Part shown: one piece after another, positions 1 to 8,704 of the stretch
Numbering within the stretch: position 1 is the first letter of the stretch
Layout of the letters: every line of letters begins with the position of its first letter
DNA from: Pedobacter kyungheensis
GTDB taxonomy: Bacteria; Bacteroidota; Bacteroidia; Sphingobacteriales; Sphingobacteriaceae
DNA length: 64,000 nucleotides
Assembly: GCF_000812965.1 (NCBI RefSeq)
Contig: NZ_JSYN01000013.1
Span: 58,860-122,859 of the forward strand
Direction: 5' to 3'
The notes under the pieces: generated by a model
What the model saw: the letters and a program-made list of their open reading frames with translations, nothing else
The model's database searches: none
Told to the model about the DNA's origin: nothing
Position numbers and translations under genes: made by a program

Positions 1-88
1 TACACGAAAGTTTCAAGATACCAACAGATGTGCTAATTCAGGCATATTAAAATTACCAGCAAGACAAAATAAAACCCTGCAAAATCAT

Positions 89-96
89 TACTTTTG
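89..96 (+). promoter_or_regulatory. Putative -7 promoter element of lysS
   Basis: TACTTTTG matches the Bacteroidota -7 consensus TAnnTTTG in all fixed positions. It lies 15 bp upstream of the ATG at 112. A possible TTG start at 94 falls inside this box, so that start is unlikely. No clear TTTG -33 box is visible at the usual distance. Confidence 0.5.
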
Positions 97-111
97 CAAA
101 AAATACCCGAA

Positions 112-1821
112 ATGAGTATAGGATTATCAGAACAGGAAATACAAAGACGTGACTCGCTAAAACAACTTCGCGAATTGGGCATCAACCCATACCCTGCCGA
201 GGCTTATGAAATTAATGCCTACGCTGCAGATATTAACGAAAATTACGAAAGAGATAAAACTGCTTACAAGAATATCAGCATTGCCGGACGTATCATGACC
301 CGTCGTATTATGGGTAATGCATCTTTTGCTGAATTGCAGGACTCTACCGGTAGAGTACAACTTTACCTGAAGCGTGATGATTTGTGTCCTGATGAAGATA
401 AAACTTTATACAACACGGTTTTCAAAAAATTACTGGATCTTGGAGACTATGTTGGCGTAAAAGGTTATGTATTTACCACGCAAACTGGTGAAATTTCGGT
501 ACATGTTACCTCACTCACAGTATTATCGAAATCATTAAAGCCACTTCCTGTAGTAAAACGTGATGATGATGGCAATATCTACGATGGTTTTACCGATCCG
601 GAATTACGTTATCGCATGCGTTATGTAGATTTAACGGTAAATCCTGATTATAAACAGATTTTCATTAAACGCAGCAAGGTAATTAACAGTATGCGTAATT
701 ACTTTGACGAGCAAGGCTGGATGGAAGTGGAAACCCCTATCCTGCAGCCTATTCATGGTGGTGCAGCGGCGCGTCCGTTTGCAACGCACCACAACACTTT
801 AGATATGCCGCTTTACCTGCGTATTGCAAATGAGCTTTATCTCAAAAGATTAATTGTTGCAGGTTTCGATGGTGTTTATGAGTTTGGTAAAATGTTCCGC
901 AATGAAGGGATGGACCGTACACATAATCCGGAGTATACTTCAATGGAAATTTATGTGGCCTATAAAGATTATATCTGGATGATGGCTATGGTAGAAGAAT
1001 GTTTAGAAAAAGTAGCCATTGCAACCAATGGTTCGGCTGTAGTTAAAGTTGGCGAAAACGAAATCAATTTCGAAGGACCATACGAAAAACTGACCATGTA
1101 CGAATCAATCCAGAAATATACCGGAATTGATGTTTCGAAAATGACTGAAGAGGAGCTTTTACAAACCTGTGCTTCGTTAGGTATCGAAACTGATTCTACA
1201 ATGGGTCGTGGAAAATTGGTAGACGAAATTTTCAGTGATAAAGTGGAAGCCAATTTAATTCAGCCTACTTTCATTACCGATTATCCAATCGAAATGACAC
1301 CGTTGGCTAAAAAGCACCGTACAGCAGAAGGTTTAGTAGAGCGTTTCGAAATTTTTGTAAATGGTAAAGAAATCGGAAATGCTTATTCAGAACTAAACGA
1401 TCCGATTGATCAGAAAGAACGCTTTGAAGATCAGTTGAAACTGGCCGATCGTGGTGATGCCGAGGCTATGGCAATGGACGACGATTTTGTACGTGCTTTA
1501 GAATATGGTATGCCTCCTACCTCGGGTTTAGGCTTTGGTATCGATCGTATCGTTATGCTCATGACTAATCAAAGCACCATTCAGGAAGTTCTTTTCTTCC
1601 CGCAAATGCGCCCGGAGAAAAAGAAAATCGAAATGACTGCCGAAGAAAGTGAGTTGTATGCATTGGTAAAGGAAAACGAACAACACCTTTTAACCGATGT
1701 AAAAGCAAAATTAACCGACTGGAGCAATAAAAAATGGGATACTACTTTAAAAGGTTTAACCGGTAAAGGAATTTTAAAAGTAGCCAAAACCGACGAAGGT
1801 TTATTCTTATCGCATAAATAG
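112..1821 (+). CDS. lysS: Lysine--tRNA ligase, class II
   Basis: Cytoplasmic lysyl-tRNA synthetase, charging tRNA-Lys with lysine using ATP. The 569-residue product has an N-terminal OB-fold anticodon-binding region followed by the class II catalytic core. Motif 2 is visible as FRNEGMDRTHNPEYT near residue 262, and motif 3 as GLGFGIDRIVML near residue 471. About 60 residues follow motif 3, a C-terminal extension that I believe is common in Bacteroidota LysS. The ATG at 112 is preferred to the TTG at 94 because the latter sits in the -7 box. The gene appears monocistronic: a strong hairpin terminator follows the stop. Confidence 0.97.
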   Translation: MSIGLSEQEIQRRDSLKQLRELGINPYPAEAYEINAYAADINENYERDKTAYKNISIAGRIMTRRIMGNASFAELQDSTGRVQLYLKRDDLCPDEDKTLYNTVFKKLLDLGDYVGVKGYVFTTQTGEISVHVTSLTVLSKSLKPLPVVKRDDDGNIYDGFTDPELRYRMRYVDLTVNPDYKQIFIKRSKVINSMRNYFDEQGWMEVETPILQPIHGGAAARPFATHHNTLDMPLYLRIANELYLKRLIVAGFDGVYEFGKMFRNEGMDRTHNPEYTSMEIYVAYKDYIWMMAMVEECLEKVAIATNGSAVVKVGENEINFEGPYEKLTMYESIQKYTGIDVSKMTEEELLQTCASLGIETDSTMGRGKLVDEIFSDKVEANLIQPTFITDYPIEMTPLAKKHRTAEGLVERFEIFVNGKEIGNAYSELNDPIDQKERFEDQLKLADRGDAEAMAMDDDFVRALEYGMPPTSGLGFGIDRIVMLMTNQSTIQEVLFFPQMRPEKKKIEMTAEESELYALVKENEQHLLTDVKAKLTDWSNKKWDTTLKGLTGKGILKVAKTDEGLFLSHK

Positions 1822-1883
1822 TAAATTTGTTAATGTAGCGGTAAAACACCGGCCAGATTTTAACAAAAACATAACATAAACTT

Positions 1884-1918
1884 AAAAGGCTTGCTAACAA
1901 TTGTTTAGCAAGCCTTTT
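1884..1918 (+). terminator. Hairpin terminator after lysS
   Basis: A perfect 14-bp inverted repeat (AAAAGGCTTGCTAA and its complement) encloses a 7-nt loop and ends in a T-run. It lies about 60 bp after the lysS stop and before the next gene. Confidence 0.8.
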
Positions 1919-1955
1919 CTATATTTACAGCAATCGATAAATAAAAAAGATTGTT

Positions 1956-2168
1956 ATGAATACTTCAAGTTTAGAAATTAACGAAAGAGAATATTGCATC
2001 AAATTAAGCAAAGAAGCATTTGATTTAACGCTGGTACGTCAATTAATTAAAAGAATCCAGGCCGAAGCTTTGTTCTTCTCAAGAGTGCAAGCCGAAGAAG
2101 ATGATATCTTAAGCAAAAGAGCCCAAAGAGAAGAATTTGAAGGTTTTGATTATTTAGGGGATAAATAA
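1956..2168 (+). CDS. Small conserved-looking hypothetical protein
   Basis: A 70-residue, charged, cytoplasmic-looking protein with no signal peptide or membrane segment. The middle is predicted helical (LVRQLIKRIQAEALFF) and the C-terminus is rich in Glu and Asp. I do not recognise a family. It has its own space between the lysS terminator and a convergent gene, starts with ATG, and has codon use like its neighbours, so it is probably real. No function can be assigned. Confidence 0.65.
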   Translation: MNTSSLEINEREYCIKLSKEAFDLTLVRQLIKRIQAEALFFSRVQAEEDDILSKRAQREEFEGFDYLGDK

Positions 2169-2223
2169 AGGTTAACAGTCAACAATATTCAGTTGGCAGT
2201 TAACCCATTATAATATTTACTCG

Positions 2224-2778
2224 TTAATCAATCTCCAGACTCCCCTCTACCGAGTCATCCATGGTTTTTCCTGTAATTACAGATGCTGCCATTTTTAAGA
2301 AGGCTACAGCTGTACCATGTTTAGTATCCCAATAATATCCTTCGGATGGAATTACCTTGATTAAGGTAATGTTTGGGTCGTCTTTTCCTCCCTGAAACCA
2401 GGTTTTGATTAACGGGCTCCACAGCTCATCAATTTTTGCCTGATCGCGGCTGATTTCGGAAATCCCGTAAATATTTACAAAGCCTGAATGTGCACTGGCC
2501 TGAAAAAACAAATGCGTGAATGGATCGGCGGCCAGCTCTTCATTTTTATGACTGTCTTTCATACTCATAAACCAGATATTGCCATCGTCATCTACCTGCT
2601 GAATGGCCATTGGCCTTACCGATAAAGGCACACCCGTTTTAATATTGGTGCAAAAGAAACAACTCTCAGCTTTCTCTGCCAGCTCACGAAGTTTTTCAAC
2701 AGCGCTTTTTCCACCTAAATCTTTAATATTTTCTTCTTCCTGGGTACGGTTTGTACTCCCCTCTTGTGATGTTGCCAT
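2224..2778 (-). CDS. Pyridoxamine 5'-phosphate oxidase-related (general stress) protein
   Basis: A 184-residue protein of the FMN-binding split-barrel fold. It resembles the short PNPOx-like general stress proteins of Bacteroidota, which bind flavin and whose substrate is usually unknown. Recognisable stretches are FFCTNIKTGVPLSVRPMA, NIWFMSMKDSHKNEEL and VNIYGISEIS, which match the beta-barrel strands of that group. An open frame continues upstream to 2916, but it would overlap the divergent gene at 2897, so I chose the ATG at 2778 (MATSQEG). It is divergent from the YdeI-like gene. Confidence 0.85.
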   Translation of the reverse strand: MATSQEGSTNRTQEEENIKDLGGKSAVEKLRELAEKAESCFFCTNIKTGVPLSVRPMAIQQVDDDGNIWFMSMKDSHKNEELAADPFTHLFFQASAHSGFVNIYGISEISRDQAKIDELWSPLIKTWFQGGKDDPNITLIKVIPSEGYYWDTKHGTAVAFLKMAASVITGKTMDDSVEGSLEID

Positions 2779-2850
2779 AATGTAGGTTTTATTTAAAGTA
2801 CAAGAAACAAAGCACTTTGGTTTTAACAATCTCAAAGTGAGCACATCCAA

Positions 2851-2882
2851 TTTGTACCATCGAACAGAAAGCATTAACTTTA
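2851..2882 (+). promoter_or_regulatory. Putative promoter of the YdeI-like gene
   Basis: TTTG at 2851-2854 and TAACTTTA at 2875-2882 (7 of 8 to TAnnTTTG including one mismatch) are separated by 20 bp, the usual Bacteroidota spacing. The predicted transcript would begin just before the ATG at 2897, which supports that start. Confidence 0.5.
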
Positions 2883-2896
2883 ATTTATCGTATAAT

Positions 2897-3394
2897 ATGA
2901 GTAAAACCAGGCCCAATCCCTTTAAAGCGAAAATTGATATTATTGGTATAAATCCTTTTGTATTTGTACCTGAAGCATATTTAAGTTACCTCTTTGAACA
3001 AGCAGGTAAAGAAAAGGGAAAAATACCTGTGCGGATGAAAATAGACGGGCATGAGTTTAAACAAACGCTCGTTAAATATGCCAGTACCTGGCGTTTATAC
3101 CTTAACACACCTATGCGTAAAGCCGCAGGAAAAGAAGTTGGCGATGAAGCTGTTTTTGAAATCGAATTTGATGCCGAAGAACGCACTATTACTGCACACC
3201 CCAGGCTTTTACAGGCTTTGGCAGAAAATGCTGCAGCTAAGGCCATTTTCGAGCAGCAAGCTCCTTATCTGCAACTCGAAATTATCAGGTACATCAATCA
3301 TTTAAAAACGGAAGAATCGATAGAGCGGAATGTTAAGAAGGCTGTTCAGTTTCTTTTGGGTAAAGAGCGCTTTATCGGGAGAGATGGAATTTAA
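2897..3394 (+). CDS. YdeI/OmpD-associated family protein with DUF1905-like N-terminus
   Basis: A 165-residue cytoplasmic protein. The first about 95 residues resemble DUF1905, a small beta-barrel (FVFVPEAYLSYLFEQ, GTW-like region TWRLYLNTPMRKAAG). The C-terminal 60 residues resemble the YdeI/OmpD-associated helical tail, including YINHLKTEESIERNV. Biochemical function is unknown in this family, and annotations such as bacteriocin protection are weakly founded. The ATG at 2897 is preferred to the upstream 2837 frame because of the promoter match and the divergent neighbour. Confidence 0.8.
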   Translation: MSKTRPNPFKAKIDIIGINPFVFVPEAYLSYLFEQAGKEKGKIPVRMKIDGHEFKQTLVKYASTWRLYLNTPMRKAAGKEVGDEAVFEIEFDAEERTITAHPRLLQALAENAAAKAIFEQQAPYLQLEIIRYINHLKTEESIERNVKKAVQFLLGKERFIGRDGI

Positions 3395-3424
3395 GGAAGT
3401 CAGGTTTTTAAAAACCTGACTTCC
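3395..3424. terminator. Hairpin between convergent genes
   Basis: A 14-bp perfect inverted repeat (GGAAGTCAGGTTTT) with a 2-nt loop starts immediately after the stop at 3394. It has no long T-run after it, but its position between convergent genes makes a terminator role for both plausible. Confidence 0.5.
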
Positions 3425-3448
3425 CTGAACATGAATTATAAGTCGGTT

Positions 3449-5470
3449 TTACAACAACCCACGTTTTTTAAGCATAGGCTTAATATCAGGATTATGCCCC
3501 CTGAAATTGAAAAACATTTTACCCAGATCTTCGGTATTTCCTTTAGATAAAATCATATCCCTAAACCGTTGGCCATTGGCCCTGGTTAAGCCTCCATTTT
3601 CCTGAAACCAGGAATAAGCATCGTTCTCGAGCATTGAAGTCCAGCTGTAGGCGTAATAACCGGCTGCATAACCGTTACTCCAAATGTGTAGAAAATAACT
3701 CGAACGGTAACGCGGTGGAACATAAGATAAATTCAAATTTGTTTTCTTTAAAGCATCGGCCTCAAACTGATCTACATCCTGTAAAGGCGAGCCAGCCGGA
3801 AGTGTATGCCATTGCATATCCAAATCAGCGGCTGCCAAAGCCTCTGTAAAAATATAACCCTGGTTAAACGAGCTTGCTTTTTTAATCTTATCTAATAATG
3901 CTTGTGGCATTTGTGCTCCGGTTTGGTAGTGAAGGGCATAGTTTTTCAATATTTTCGGATCAGAAGCCCAGTGCTCGTTAAACTGAGATGGGAATTCGAC
4001 ATAATCGCGGGCAACATTGGTACCTGAAAGGCTTGGATATTGCTGATTGGCAAATAAACCATGCAAACCATGCCCAAACTCATGGAACATGGTGGTTACA
4101 TCATCAAAACTAATCAAAGCTGGCTTTCCAGCCTCAGGTTTATTAAAATTGCAGACATTGTAAATTACCGGAATGGTGCCAAATAATTTAGATTGTGGAA
4201 CCAGGTTATCCATCCAGGCGCCACCATCTTTGTTATCGCGTTTGTAGTAATCGCAATAAAACAAGCCCAATTGCTTGCCATCTTTGTCCATCACATCAAA
4301 AACACGTACATCTTCCTGATAAACCGGTAAATCTTTACGTTCTTTAAAGGTTATACCATAAAGCTGTGTTGCAGCATAAAATACGCCGTTAACAAGTACT
4401 TTATTTAATTCGAAATAAGGCTTAACTTCATTTTCATCCAAATCGTATTTTGCCTTACGCACCTGCTCAGCATAAAAATCCCAGTCCCAGGGTTCTAGTT
4501 TAAAACCACCCTTTTGCTGATCGATTACTGCTTGTATATCTGCTGCCTCAGCTTTTGCTTTCGCAGTAGCAGCCGGAATAACCTTACTAAAAAAATCTTC
4601 GACCGCTTCTGGTGTCTTAGCCATCTGATTTTGCAATTTCCAGGCTGCATAGTTTTTAAAACCTAATAAGGCCGCCTGCGTAGAACGGATTTGTGCTATT
4701 CTGGAAATGATTTTACGGGTATCATTTGCATCGCCTTTTTCTGCCCTGGTCCATGATTTATTAAAAAGTTCTTCTCTTTTCGCGCGATCGGTCATCGATT
4801 GCAGTTCGGGTTGTTGGGTGGTATTTTTTAAACCTTTGCCTGCGGCCTGCAACTGTGCCGTAAACTTAGCGCTCAAAGTAGCCTCTTCTTTATTCAGCTC
4901 TTTCAGTTTATTTTTATCAGCATCAGATAATTTCGCGCCTGCCAGTTCAAATTTCTGGTAATAATATTCCAGTAAACGCAAAGATTCTGCATCCAGTTTA
5001 AGTTGATCCTTCTGCTTAAACAGCGTTTCTACTCGTTTAAAAAGCCTGGTATTTAAGTAAATGGCATCGGTATTTGCGGTTAATTTAGGTGCTTCCTCCT
5101 CTTTAACCTTTTGCAGTTCGGGGTTGGTATTGGCACCTGTTAACAAGGTAAAAACCATATTTACACGACTCAGCAGCTGACCGCTTTTCTCCAGCGCCAG
5201 AATGGTATTTTCAAAACTTGGCGCTTCGGGTTGATCGGCAATCTTTTGGATTTCTTCCATTTGCTGCTTCATACCAGCTTCCAGCGCGGGCTTAAAATCG
5301 CCGTTTTTAATTTTATCGAATGCTGGCGCCTGAAAAGGAAGTTCGCTGGCCTTAAAAAAGGGATTAGCAGACGAAAAGCTTTCACTACTGCTTTCGCCGT
5401 TTTTAGGGCTATTACAGGCACCTAAAATGGTTAAAAAAGTCAGCATGGGTAAATAAGATACTTTTTTCAT
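3449..5470 (-). CDS. dcp: M3 family metallopeptidase, peptidyl-dipeptidase Dcp-like lipoprotein
   Basis: A 673-residue zinc peptidase of the M3 (thimet oligopeptidase) family, closest in layout to peptidyl-dipeptidase Dcp, which removes C-terminal dipeptides from short peptides. The zinc motif HEFGH is at residues 463-467 within TTMFHEFGHGLHGLF. The N-terminus is a lipoprotein signal with lipobox LGAC near residue 19, so the mature enzyme is probably lipid-anchored in the envelope rather than cytoplasmic as in E. coli. Length fits the family. It is followed downstream by the neighbouring YdeI-like gene in convergent orientation. The specific dcp assignment, rather than another M3 member, is an inference. 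Confidence 0.88.
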   Translation of the reverse strand: MKKVSYLPMLTFLTILGACNSPKNGESSSESFSSANPFFKASELPFQAPAFDKIKNGDFKPALEAGMKQQMEEIQKIADQPEAPSFENTILALEKSGQLLSRVNMVFTLLTGANTNPELQKVKEEEAPKLTANTDAIYLNTRLFKRVETLFKQKDQLKLDAESLRLLEYYYQKFELAGAKLSDADKNKLKELNKEEATLSAKFTAQLQAAGKGLKNTTQQPELQSMTDRAKREELFNKSWTRAEKGDANDTRKIISRIAQIRSTQAALLGFKNYAAWKLQNQMAKTPEAVEDFFSKVIPAATAKAKAEAADIQAVIDQQKGGFKLEPWDWDFYAEQVRKAKYDLDENEVKPYFELNKVLVNGVFYAATQLYGITFKERKDLPVYQEDVRVFDVMDKDGKQLGLFYCDYYKRDNKDGGAWMDNLVPQSKLFGTIPVIYNVCNFNKPEAGKPALISFDDVTTMFHEFGHGLHGLFANQQYPSLSGTNVARDYVEFPSQFNEHWASDPKILKNYALHYQTGAQMPQALLDKIKKASSFNQGYIFTEALAAADLDMQWHTLPAGSPLQDVDQFEADALKKTNLNLSYVPPRYRSSYFLHIWSNGYAAGYYAYSWTSMLENDAYSWFQENGGLTRANGQRFRDMILSKGNTEDLGKMFFNFRGHNPDIKPMLKKRGLL

Positions 5471-5541
5471 GAATATTTAAAAGTTTAGTATCCATAAAAA
5501 TAATAAATTATCGGCTGCAATTTTCAATAAACAAAACCTGA

Positions 5542-5580
5542 TTGAAACAAAAAAGCCATTCCGGTTAAGAAATGGCTTTT
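5542..5580 (-). terminator. Rho-independent terminator of the 179-aa membrane protein gene
   Basis: A 10-bp perfect stem (AAAAGCCATT) with a 10-nt loop lies at 5551-5580, only 5 bp past the stop of the leftward gene. It is followed on the minus strand by TTTTTTGTTTC. Confidence 0.7.
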
Positions 5581-5585
5581 AAATT

Positions 5586-6125
5586 TTAGCGGTAACGAAC
5601 TTGCTGCTGCTTATCCATCATCCCCATCTGATCTTTCATCTGCTTAATCTGATCGGCCAATAGTTTGTTTTTATCGGCCTTTTTAGCTTCGGCCAGATAC
5701 ATGGTTGCTTCGCGTTTATTGCGTTTTGCCATTGCAATACCAGCTAAACTCAATTTAGCCAGGGCAACGTTATGATCCATTTGCATACCTAAGCTTAATG
5801 CAGCTTTAAAATATTTTTCCGATTTCATTGGTGCAGTCCTGCTTTCAATTAAACCGATTAATAAGTTATAATAACCATGTTGTACTCTAATTAACTGACT
5901 TTCGTAATTGGTAATGCGATCTAAAAACTGTTTTGCTTTAGGCATATTATCTTTTCTTAAAAACCATTGTGCCAAAAGCATGTTTTCATTAAAGAAATAA
6001 GTTACCAATACAATTATTCCCAATAAAATGGCAACAATGCCCCAAGGCCAGAAGCCGAAAACAAATAAAGCTATTGCACCTCCCAATAAAGCAAACCCCG
6101 CAATTAATCTGATAATATTTGGCAT
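5586..6125 (-). CDS. Membrane protein with two N-terminal helices and a TPR-like tail
   Basis: A 179-residue protein. Residues about 5-47 form two hydrophobic segments with a short GFWPWG turn. The rest is soluble and helical, with patterns suggesting tetratricopeptide-like repeats (KAKQFLDRI, KYFKAALSLGMQMDHNVALAKLSLAGIA), ending in a Gln/Met-rich tail. The type is common in Sphingobacteriaceae, usually labelled hypothetical or DUF2892-like. It is probably an inner-membrane protein with the tail in the cytoplasm. It is transcribed alone, with its own terminator. No function can be given. Confidence 0.75.
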   Translation of the reverse strand: MPNIIRLIAGFALLGGAIALFVFGFWPWGIVAILLGIIVLVTYFFNENMLLAQWFLRKDNMPKAKQFLDRITNYESQLIRVQHGYYNLLIGLIESRTAPMKSEKYFKAALSLGMQMDHNVALAKLSLAGIAMAKRNKREATMYLAEAKKADKNKLLADQIKQMKDQMGMMDKQQQVRYR

Positions 6126-6238
6126 AAATTCTATTCTAATTATTTTTTTGCAAATATCGTGTTTAAATGGCAGAATTTAGATTTTAAAACAATAATTTCA
6201 TTAAAAATTTCAAAGACTTAAAAAACCAGCTCAATACT

Positions 6239-6757
6239 ATGAAAATCATCCTTTCTATAACACTAATTATACTTGCCATGAATGTTTCTGCTCAAGAAGT
6301 CAATAAAAAAATCCACGATTCGGTTCACAATAAAGATATCCTGATTAATGCCTGTACGCGCGAAGGCATTACTACCTTCCCCGAGTTTAAGGAAATGTAC
6401 GATCCGCTATATAAAGCTTATGTGCCAGATGCAGCAACCATGATCGAACTGAAAAAACTAATCAAAAACGAAAAGATTAAAATTGTTTTCGGCACCTGGT
6501 GTGGTGATAGTAAAGTAAATGTGCCCAATTTCTTAAAAGTGCTTGATGATTTACACTTTAAACAAAAAAACGTAGAATTTATAGCTGTCGATGGCAACAA
6601 AAAAGCAGAAAACGGCATATTAGACGGTTTAGAGATTTTAAGGGTACCAACTTTTATTGTTTACGATAAAAAAGGAAAAGAATTGGGAAGAATTATTGAG
6701 GGACCTAAAGCCACACTGGAAGCTGATTTATTGGCGATTTACCAAAAGAAACCATAG
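6239..6757 (+). CDS. Exported thioredoxin-fold protein with a single-cysteine WCGDS site
   Basis: A 172-residue protein with a cleavable signal peptide ending VSA-QE around residue 18, so it is probably periplasmic. The thioredoxin fold is recognisable from VFGTWCGDSKVNVPNFLKVL, VEFIAVDGNKK, the cis-Pro strand LRVPTFIVYDKKGKELGRI and a GP tail. The usual CxxC is CGDS here: the resolving cysteine is replaced by serine, so a simple dithiol oxidoreductase mechanism is unlikely. It could act as a monothiol reductant, an isomerase-like protein or a binding protein. It lies upstream of ung with an 91-bp gap. Confidence 0.8.
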   Translation: MKIILSITLIILAMNVSAQEVNKKIHDSVHNKDILINACTREGITTFPEFKEMYDPLYKAYVPDAATMIELKKLIKNEKIKIVFGTWCGDSKVNVPNFLKVLDDLHFKQKNVEFIAVDGNKKAENGILDGLEILRVPTFIVYDKKGKELGRIIEGPKATLEADLLAIYQKKP

Positions 6758-6848
6758 TTGAGGTTTGTTAGATAATGATTGATAGCTGATAGCTTAACTT
6801 CACTATCAACCATGAACCATTTTACATTACACATTTTACACCAAAAAC

Positions 6849-7529
6849 ATGTCAGCAGCATTAGAACCGGGATGGTTAGCCGTATTAGAAGAAGAATTTG
6901 AAAAAGACTACATGATTAAACTCAAGTCTTTTTTACAGGAAGAGAAGCAAAGAGGTGCTACTGTTTATCCGAAAGGTGCAGATATATTTAACGCGCTAAA
7001 TACTACCCCTTTTGATGAGGTAAAAGTGGTAATTCTCGGTCAGGATCCTTACCACGGCGTTGGTCAGGCTCACGGACTTTCCTTTTCTGTACAGCGCGGC
7101 ATTGCAGTACCGCCTTCATTAAAAAATATTTACAAGGAGTTAGAAACCGACATACCCGGATTTAAAGCGCCAAATCATGGCCATTTAACACACTGGGCAG
7201 AACAAGGTGTATTGCTCCTTAATGCAACCTTGACTGTGCGCGCATCTGAAGCGGGCTCGCACCAAAACCGGGGCTGGGAGATTTTTACAGATGAAATTAT
7301 AAAAGCCTTATCGCAAAAACGTGAGCATTTAGTTTTTTTGTTGTGGGGCAGATATGCCCAGCAAAAAGCAGCGTTAATTGATCAGAAAAAACATTACGTG
7401 CTTACCGCAGCACACCCCTCGCCTTTTTCGGCTTATAATGGTTTCTTCGGATCTAAACATTTTTCGAAGGCCAATCAGTTATTGGTACAAAATAACCTGA
7501 AACCAATTGACTGGAATTTACCTTTATAA
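6849..7529 (+). CDS. ung: Uracil-DNA glycosylase, family 1
   Basis: Removes uracil from DNA as the first step of base excision repair. The 226-residue protein has the water-activating motif GQDPYHG with catalytic Asp66, and the leucine-loop motif [13 protein letters not shown] with catalytic His189. The uracil-binding [10 protein letters not shown] segment and the LLWGRYAQ strand are intact. Length matches family 1 Ung. The following hydrolase gene begins at the base right after the stop codon, so the two are probably cotranscribed and translationally coupled. Confidence 0.97.
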   Translation: MSAALEPGWLAVLEEEFEKDYMIKLKSFLQEEKQRGATVYPKGADIFNALNTTPFDEVKVVILGQDPYHGVGQAHGLSFSVQRGIAVPPSLKNIYKELETDIPGFKAPNHGHLTHWAEQGVLLLNATLTVRASEAGSHQNRGWEIFTDEIIKALSQKREHLVFLLWGRYAQQKAALIDQKKHYVLTAAHPSPFSAYNGFFGSKHFSKANQLLVQNNLKPIDWNLPL

Positions 7530-8189
7530 ATGAATGCTTATTTCATTAGCGGTCTGGGCGCCGATAAGCGGATTTTTTCGAAACTAAAGCTCAGCGAAAA
7601 GATCAACATTATTCATATTGATTGGATAAAGCCTAAGAAAAATGAAACACTTGAAGCTTATGCCCAACGGTTGAGCCGGATGATAGATACCAGCCAACCC
7701 TTTTCTTTAATAGGCGTTTCTTTTGGAGGAATGATTGCCGTTGAAATTGCAAAAATTTTAGCGCCCACCACAACAGTTATCATTTCCAGTACAATGCTAA
7801 GTACGCAATTGCCCCGACTTTACCGTTTCGCCGGAAAATTGGGAATCCTGAAACTGATTCCAGCCAGACTGTTAAAATCTTCCAATAAGCTTACCCAAAA
7901 CTACTATTTCGGTACCCGATCAGGAAGTGAGAAAATATTATTGAGTAGAATTATAAAAGATACCGATCCTTATTTTTTAAAATGGGCCATAGGCAGTATA
8001 CTCGGCTGGAAAAATAACATTAAACCAGAACGGATTTACCATATTCACGGTACAAATGATAAAATATTATACAGCAAAACAGCAAAGCCCGATTATATAA
8101 TCCAAAACGGAACCCATTTTATGGTTTATCAAAATGCTAAGGAAATCTCAGGAATTATTGATAAATTAGTATTGCGTCTTACTCCCTAG
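7530..8189 (+). CDS. Alpha/beta-hydrolase
   Basis: A 219-residue cytoplasmic alpha/beta-hydrolase-fold protein. The nucleophile elbow is GVSFGG near residues 62-67, with Ser as nucleophile. A final His is in NGTHFMVYQN, and a candidate acid is in HGTNDKILY. The substrate is unknown, although short esterase-like members are common in Bacteroidota. The ATG directly abuts the ung stop codon, which suggests an operon with ung, but there is no obvious functional link with DNA repair. Confidence 0.82.
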   Translation: MNAYFISGLGADKRIFSKLKLSEKINIIHIDWIKPKKNETLEAYAQRLSRMIDTSQPFSLIGVSFGGMIAVEIAKILAPTTTVIISSTMLSTQLPRLYRFAGKLGILKLIPARLLKSSNKLTQNYYFGTRSGSEKILLSRIIKDTDPYFLKWAIGSILGWKNNIKPERIYHIHGTNDKILYSKTAKPDYIIQNGTHFMVYQNAKEISGIIDKLVLRLTP

Positions 8190-8266
8190 AATGGCTCAAC
8201 ATATTTAGTTAGTCATCAGAAAAAATCATCCCATTAAATATTTATTAACCTAATAGTTTGATTTTT

Positions 8267-8671
8267 ATGATGAATAAAACTTTTCTCGACAATTTAGAAT
8301 ACAAAGTTACAGGAGCCTGTATAGAAGTGCATAAAATACTGGGGCCAGGTTTATTGGAAAGTGTCTATCAAAAATGCTTAATGCGAGAATTGGAGCTGCA
8401 ATGTATAAGCTTTAAAGCAGAACATTCAATTTTACTTTCATATAAAGATGTAGTGTTAGACACCTCTCTTCGGGCAGATTTAGTTATTGAAAACTGTATG
8501 GTATTGGAGCTTAAGTCAGTTGACAGCATACTTCCTATCCACGAAGCACAAATTTTAACCTATATGAAATTATTAAAAGCACCTAAAGGGCTACTTATAA
8601 ATTTCAACTCAACAAACATTGTGCAACATGGTAAGCGGAGTTTTGTTAGCGAGTTTATGTATGACTTTTAA
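8267..8671 (+). CDS. GxxExxY family protein (PD-(D/E)XK-like)
   Basis: A protein of about 134 residues that carries the family signature GLLESVY (G-x-x-E-x-x-Y). It also has a nuclease-like core with Asp in LRADLVIENC and ELK in VLELKSVD, fitting PDDEXK_3-type folds. GxxExxY proteins are widespread and multicopy in Bacteroidota, Verrucomicrobia and Planctomycetes, with unknown function. ATG-ATG at 8267 and 8270 are both possible starts; I reject the TTG at 8258. A 116-bp tandem repeat array lies immediately downstream, reaching the convergent lrp gene. Confidence 0.85.
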   Translation: MMNKTFLDNLEYKVTGACIEVHKILGPGLLESVYQKCLMRELELQCISFKAEHSILLSYKDVVLDTSLRADLVIENCMVLELKSVDSILPIHEAQILTYMKLLKAPKGLLINFNSTNIVQHGKRSFVSEFMYDF

Positions 8672-8704
8672 TTTATTTCAACTCCTATTACAATAACATT
8701 TCTT

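Noticed and set aside
94..111. TTG start of lysS six codons upstream of the ATG
   Set aside because: It overlaps the -7 box TACTTTTG, and the added residues look non-conserved.
2779..2916. Longer N-terminus for the PNPOx-related protein
   Set aside because: It would overlap the promoter and start of the divergent YdeI-like gene, and the added 46 residues do not resemble the family.
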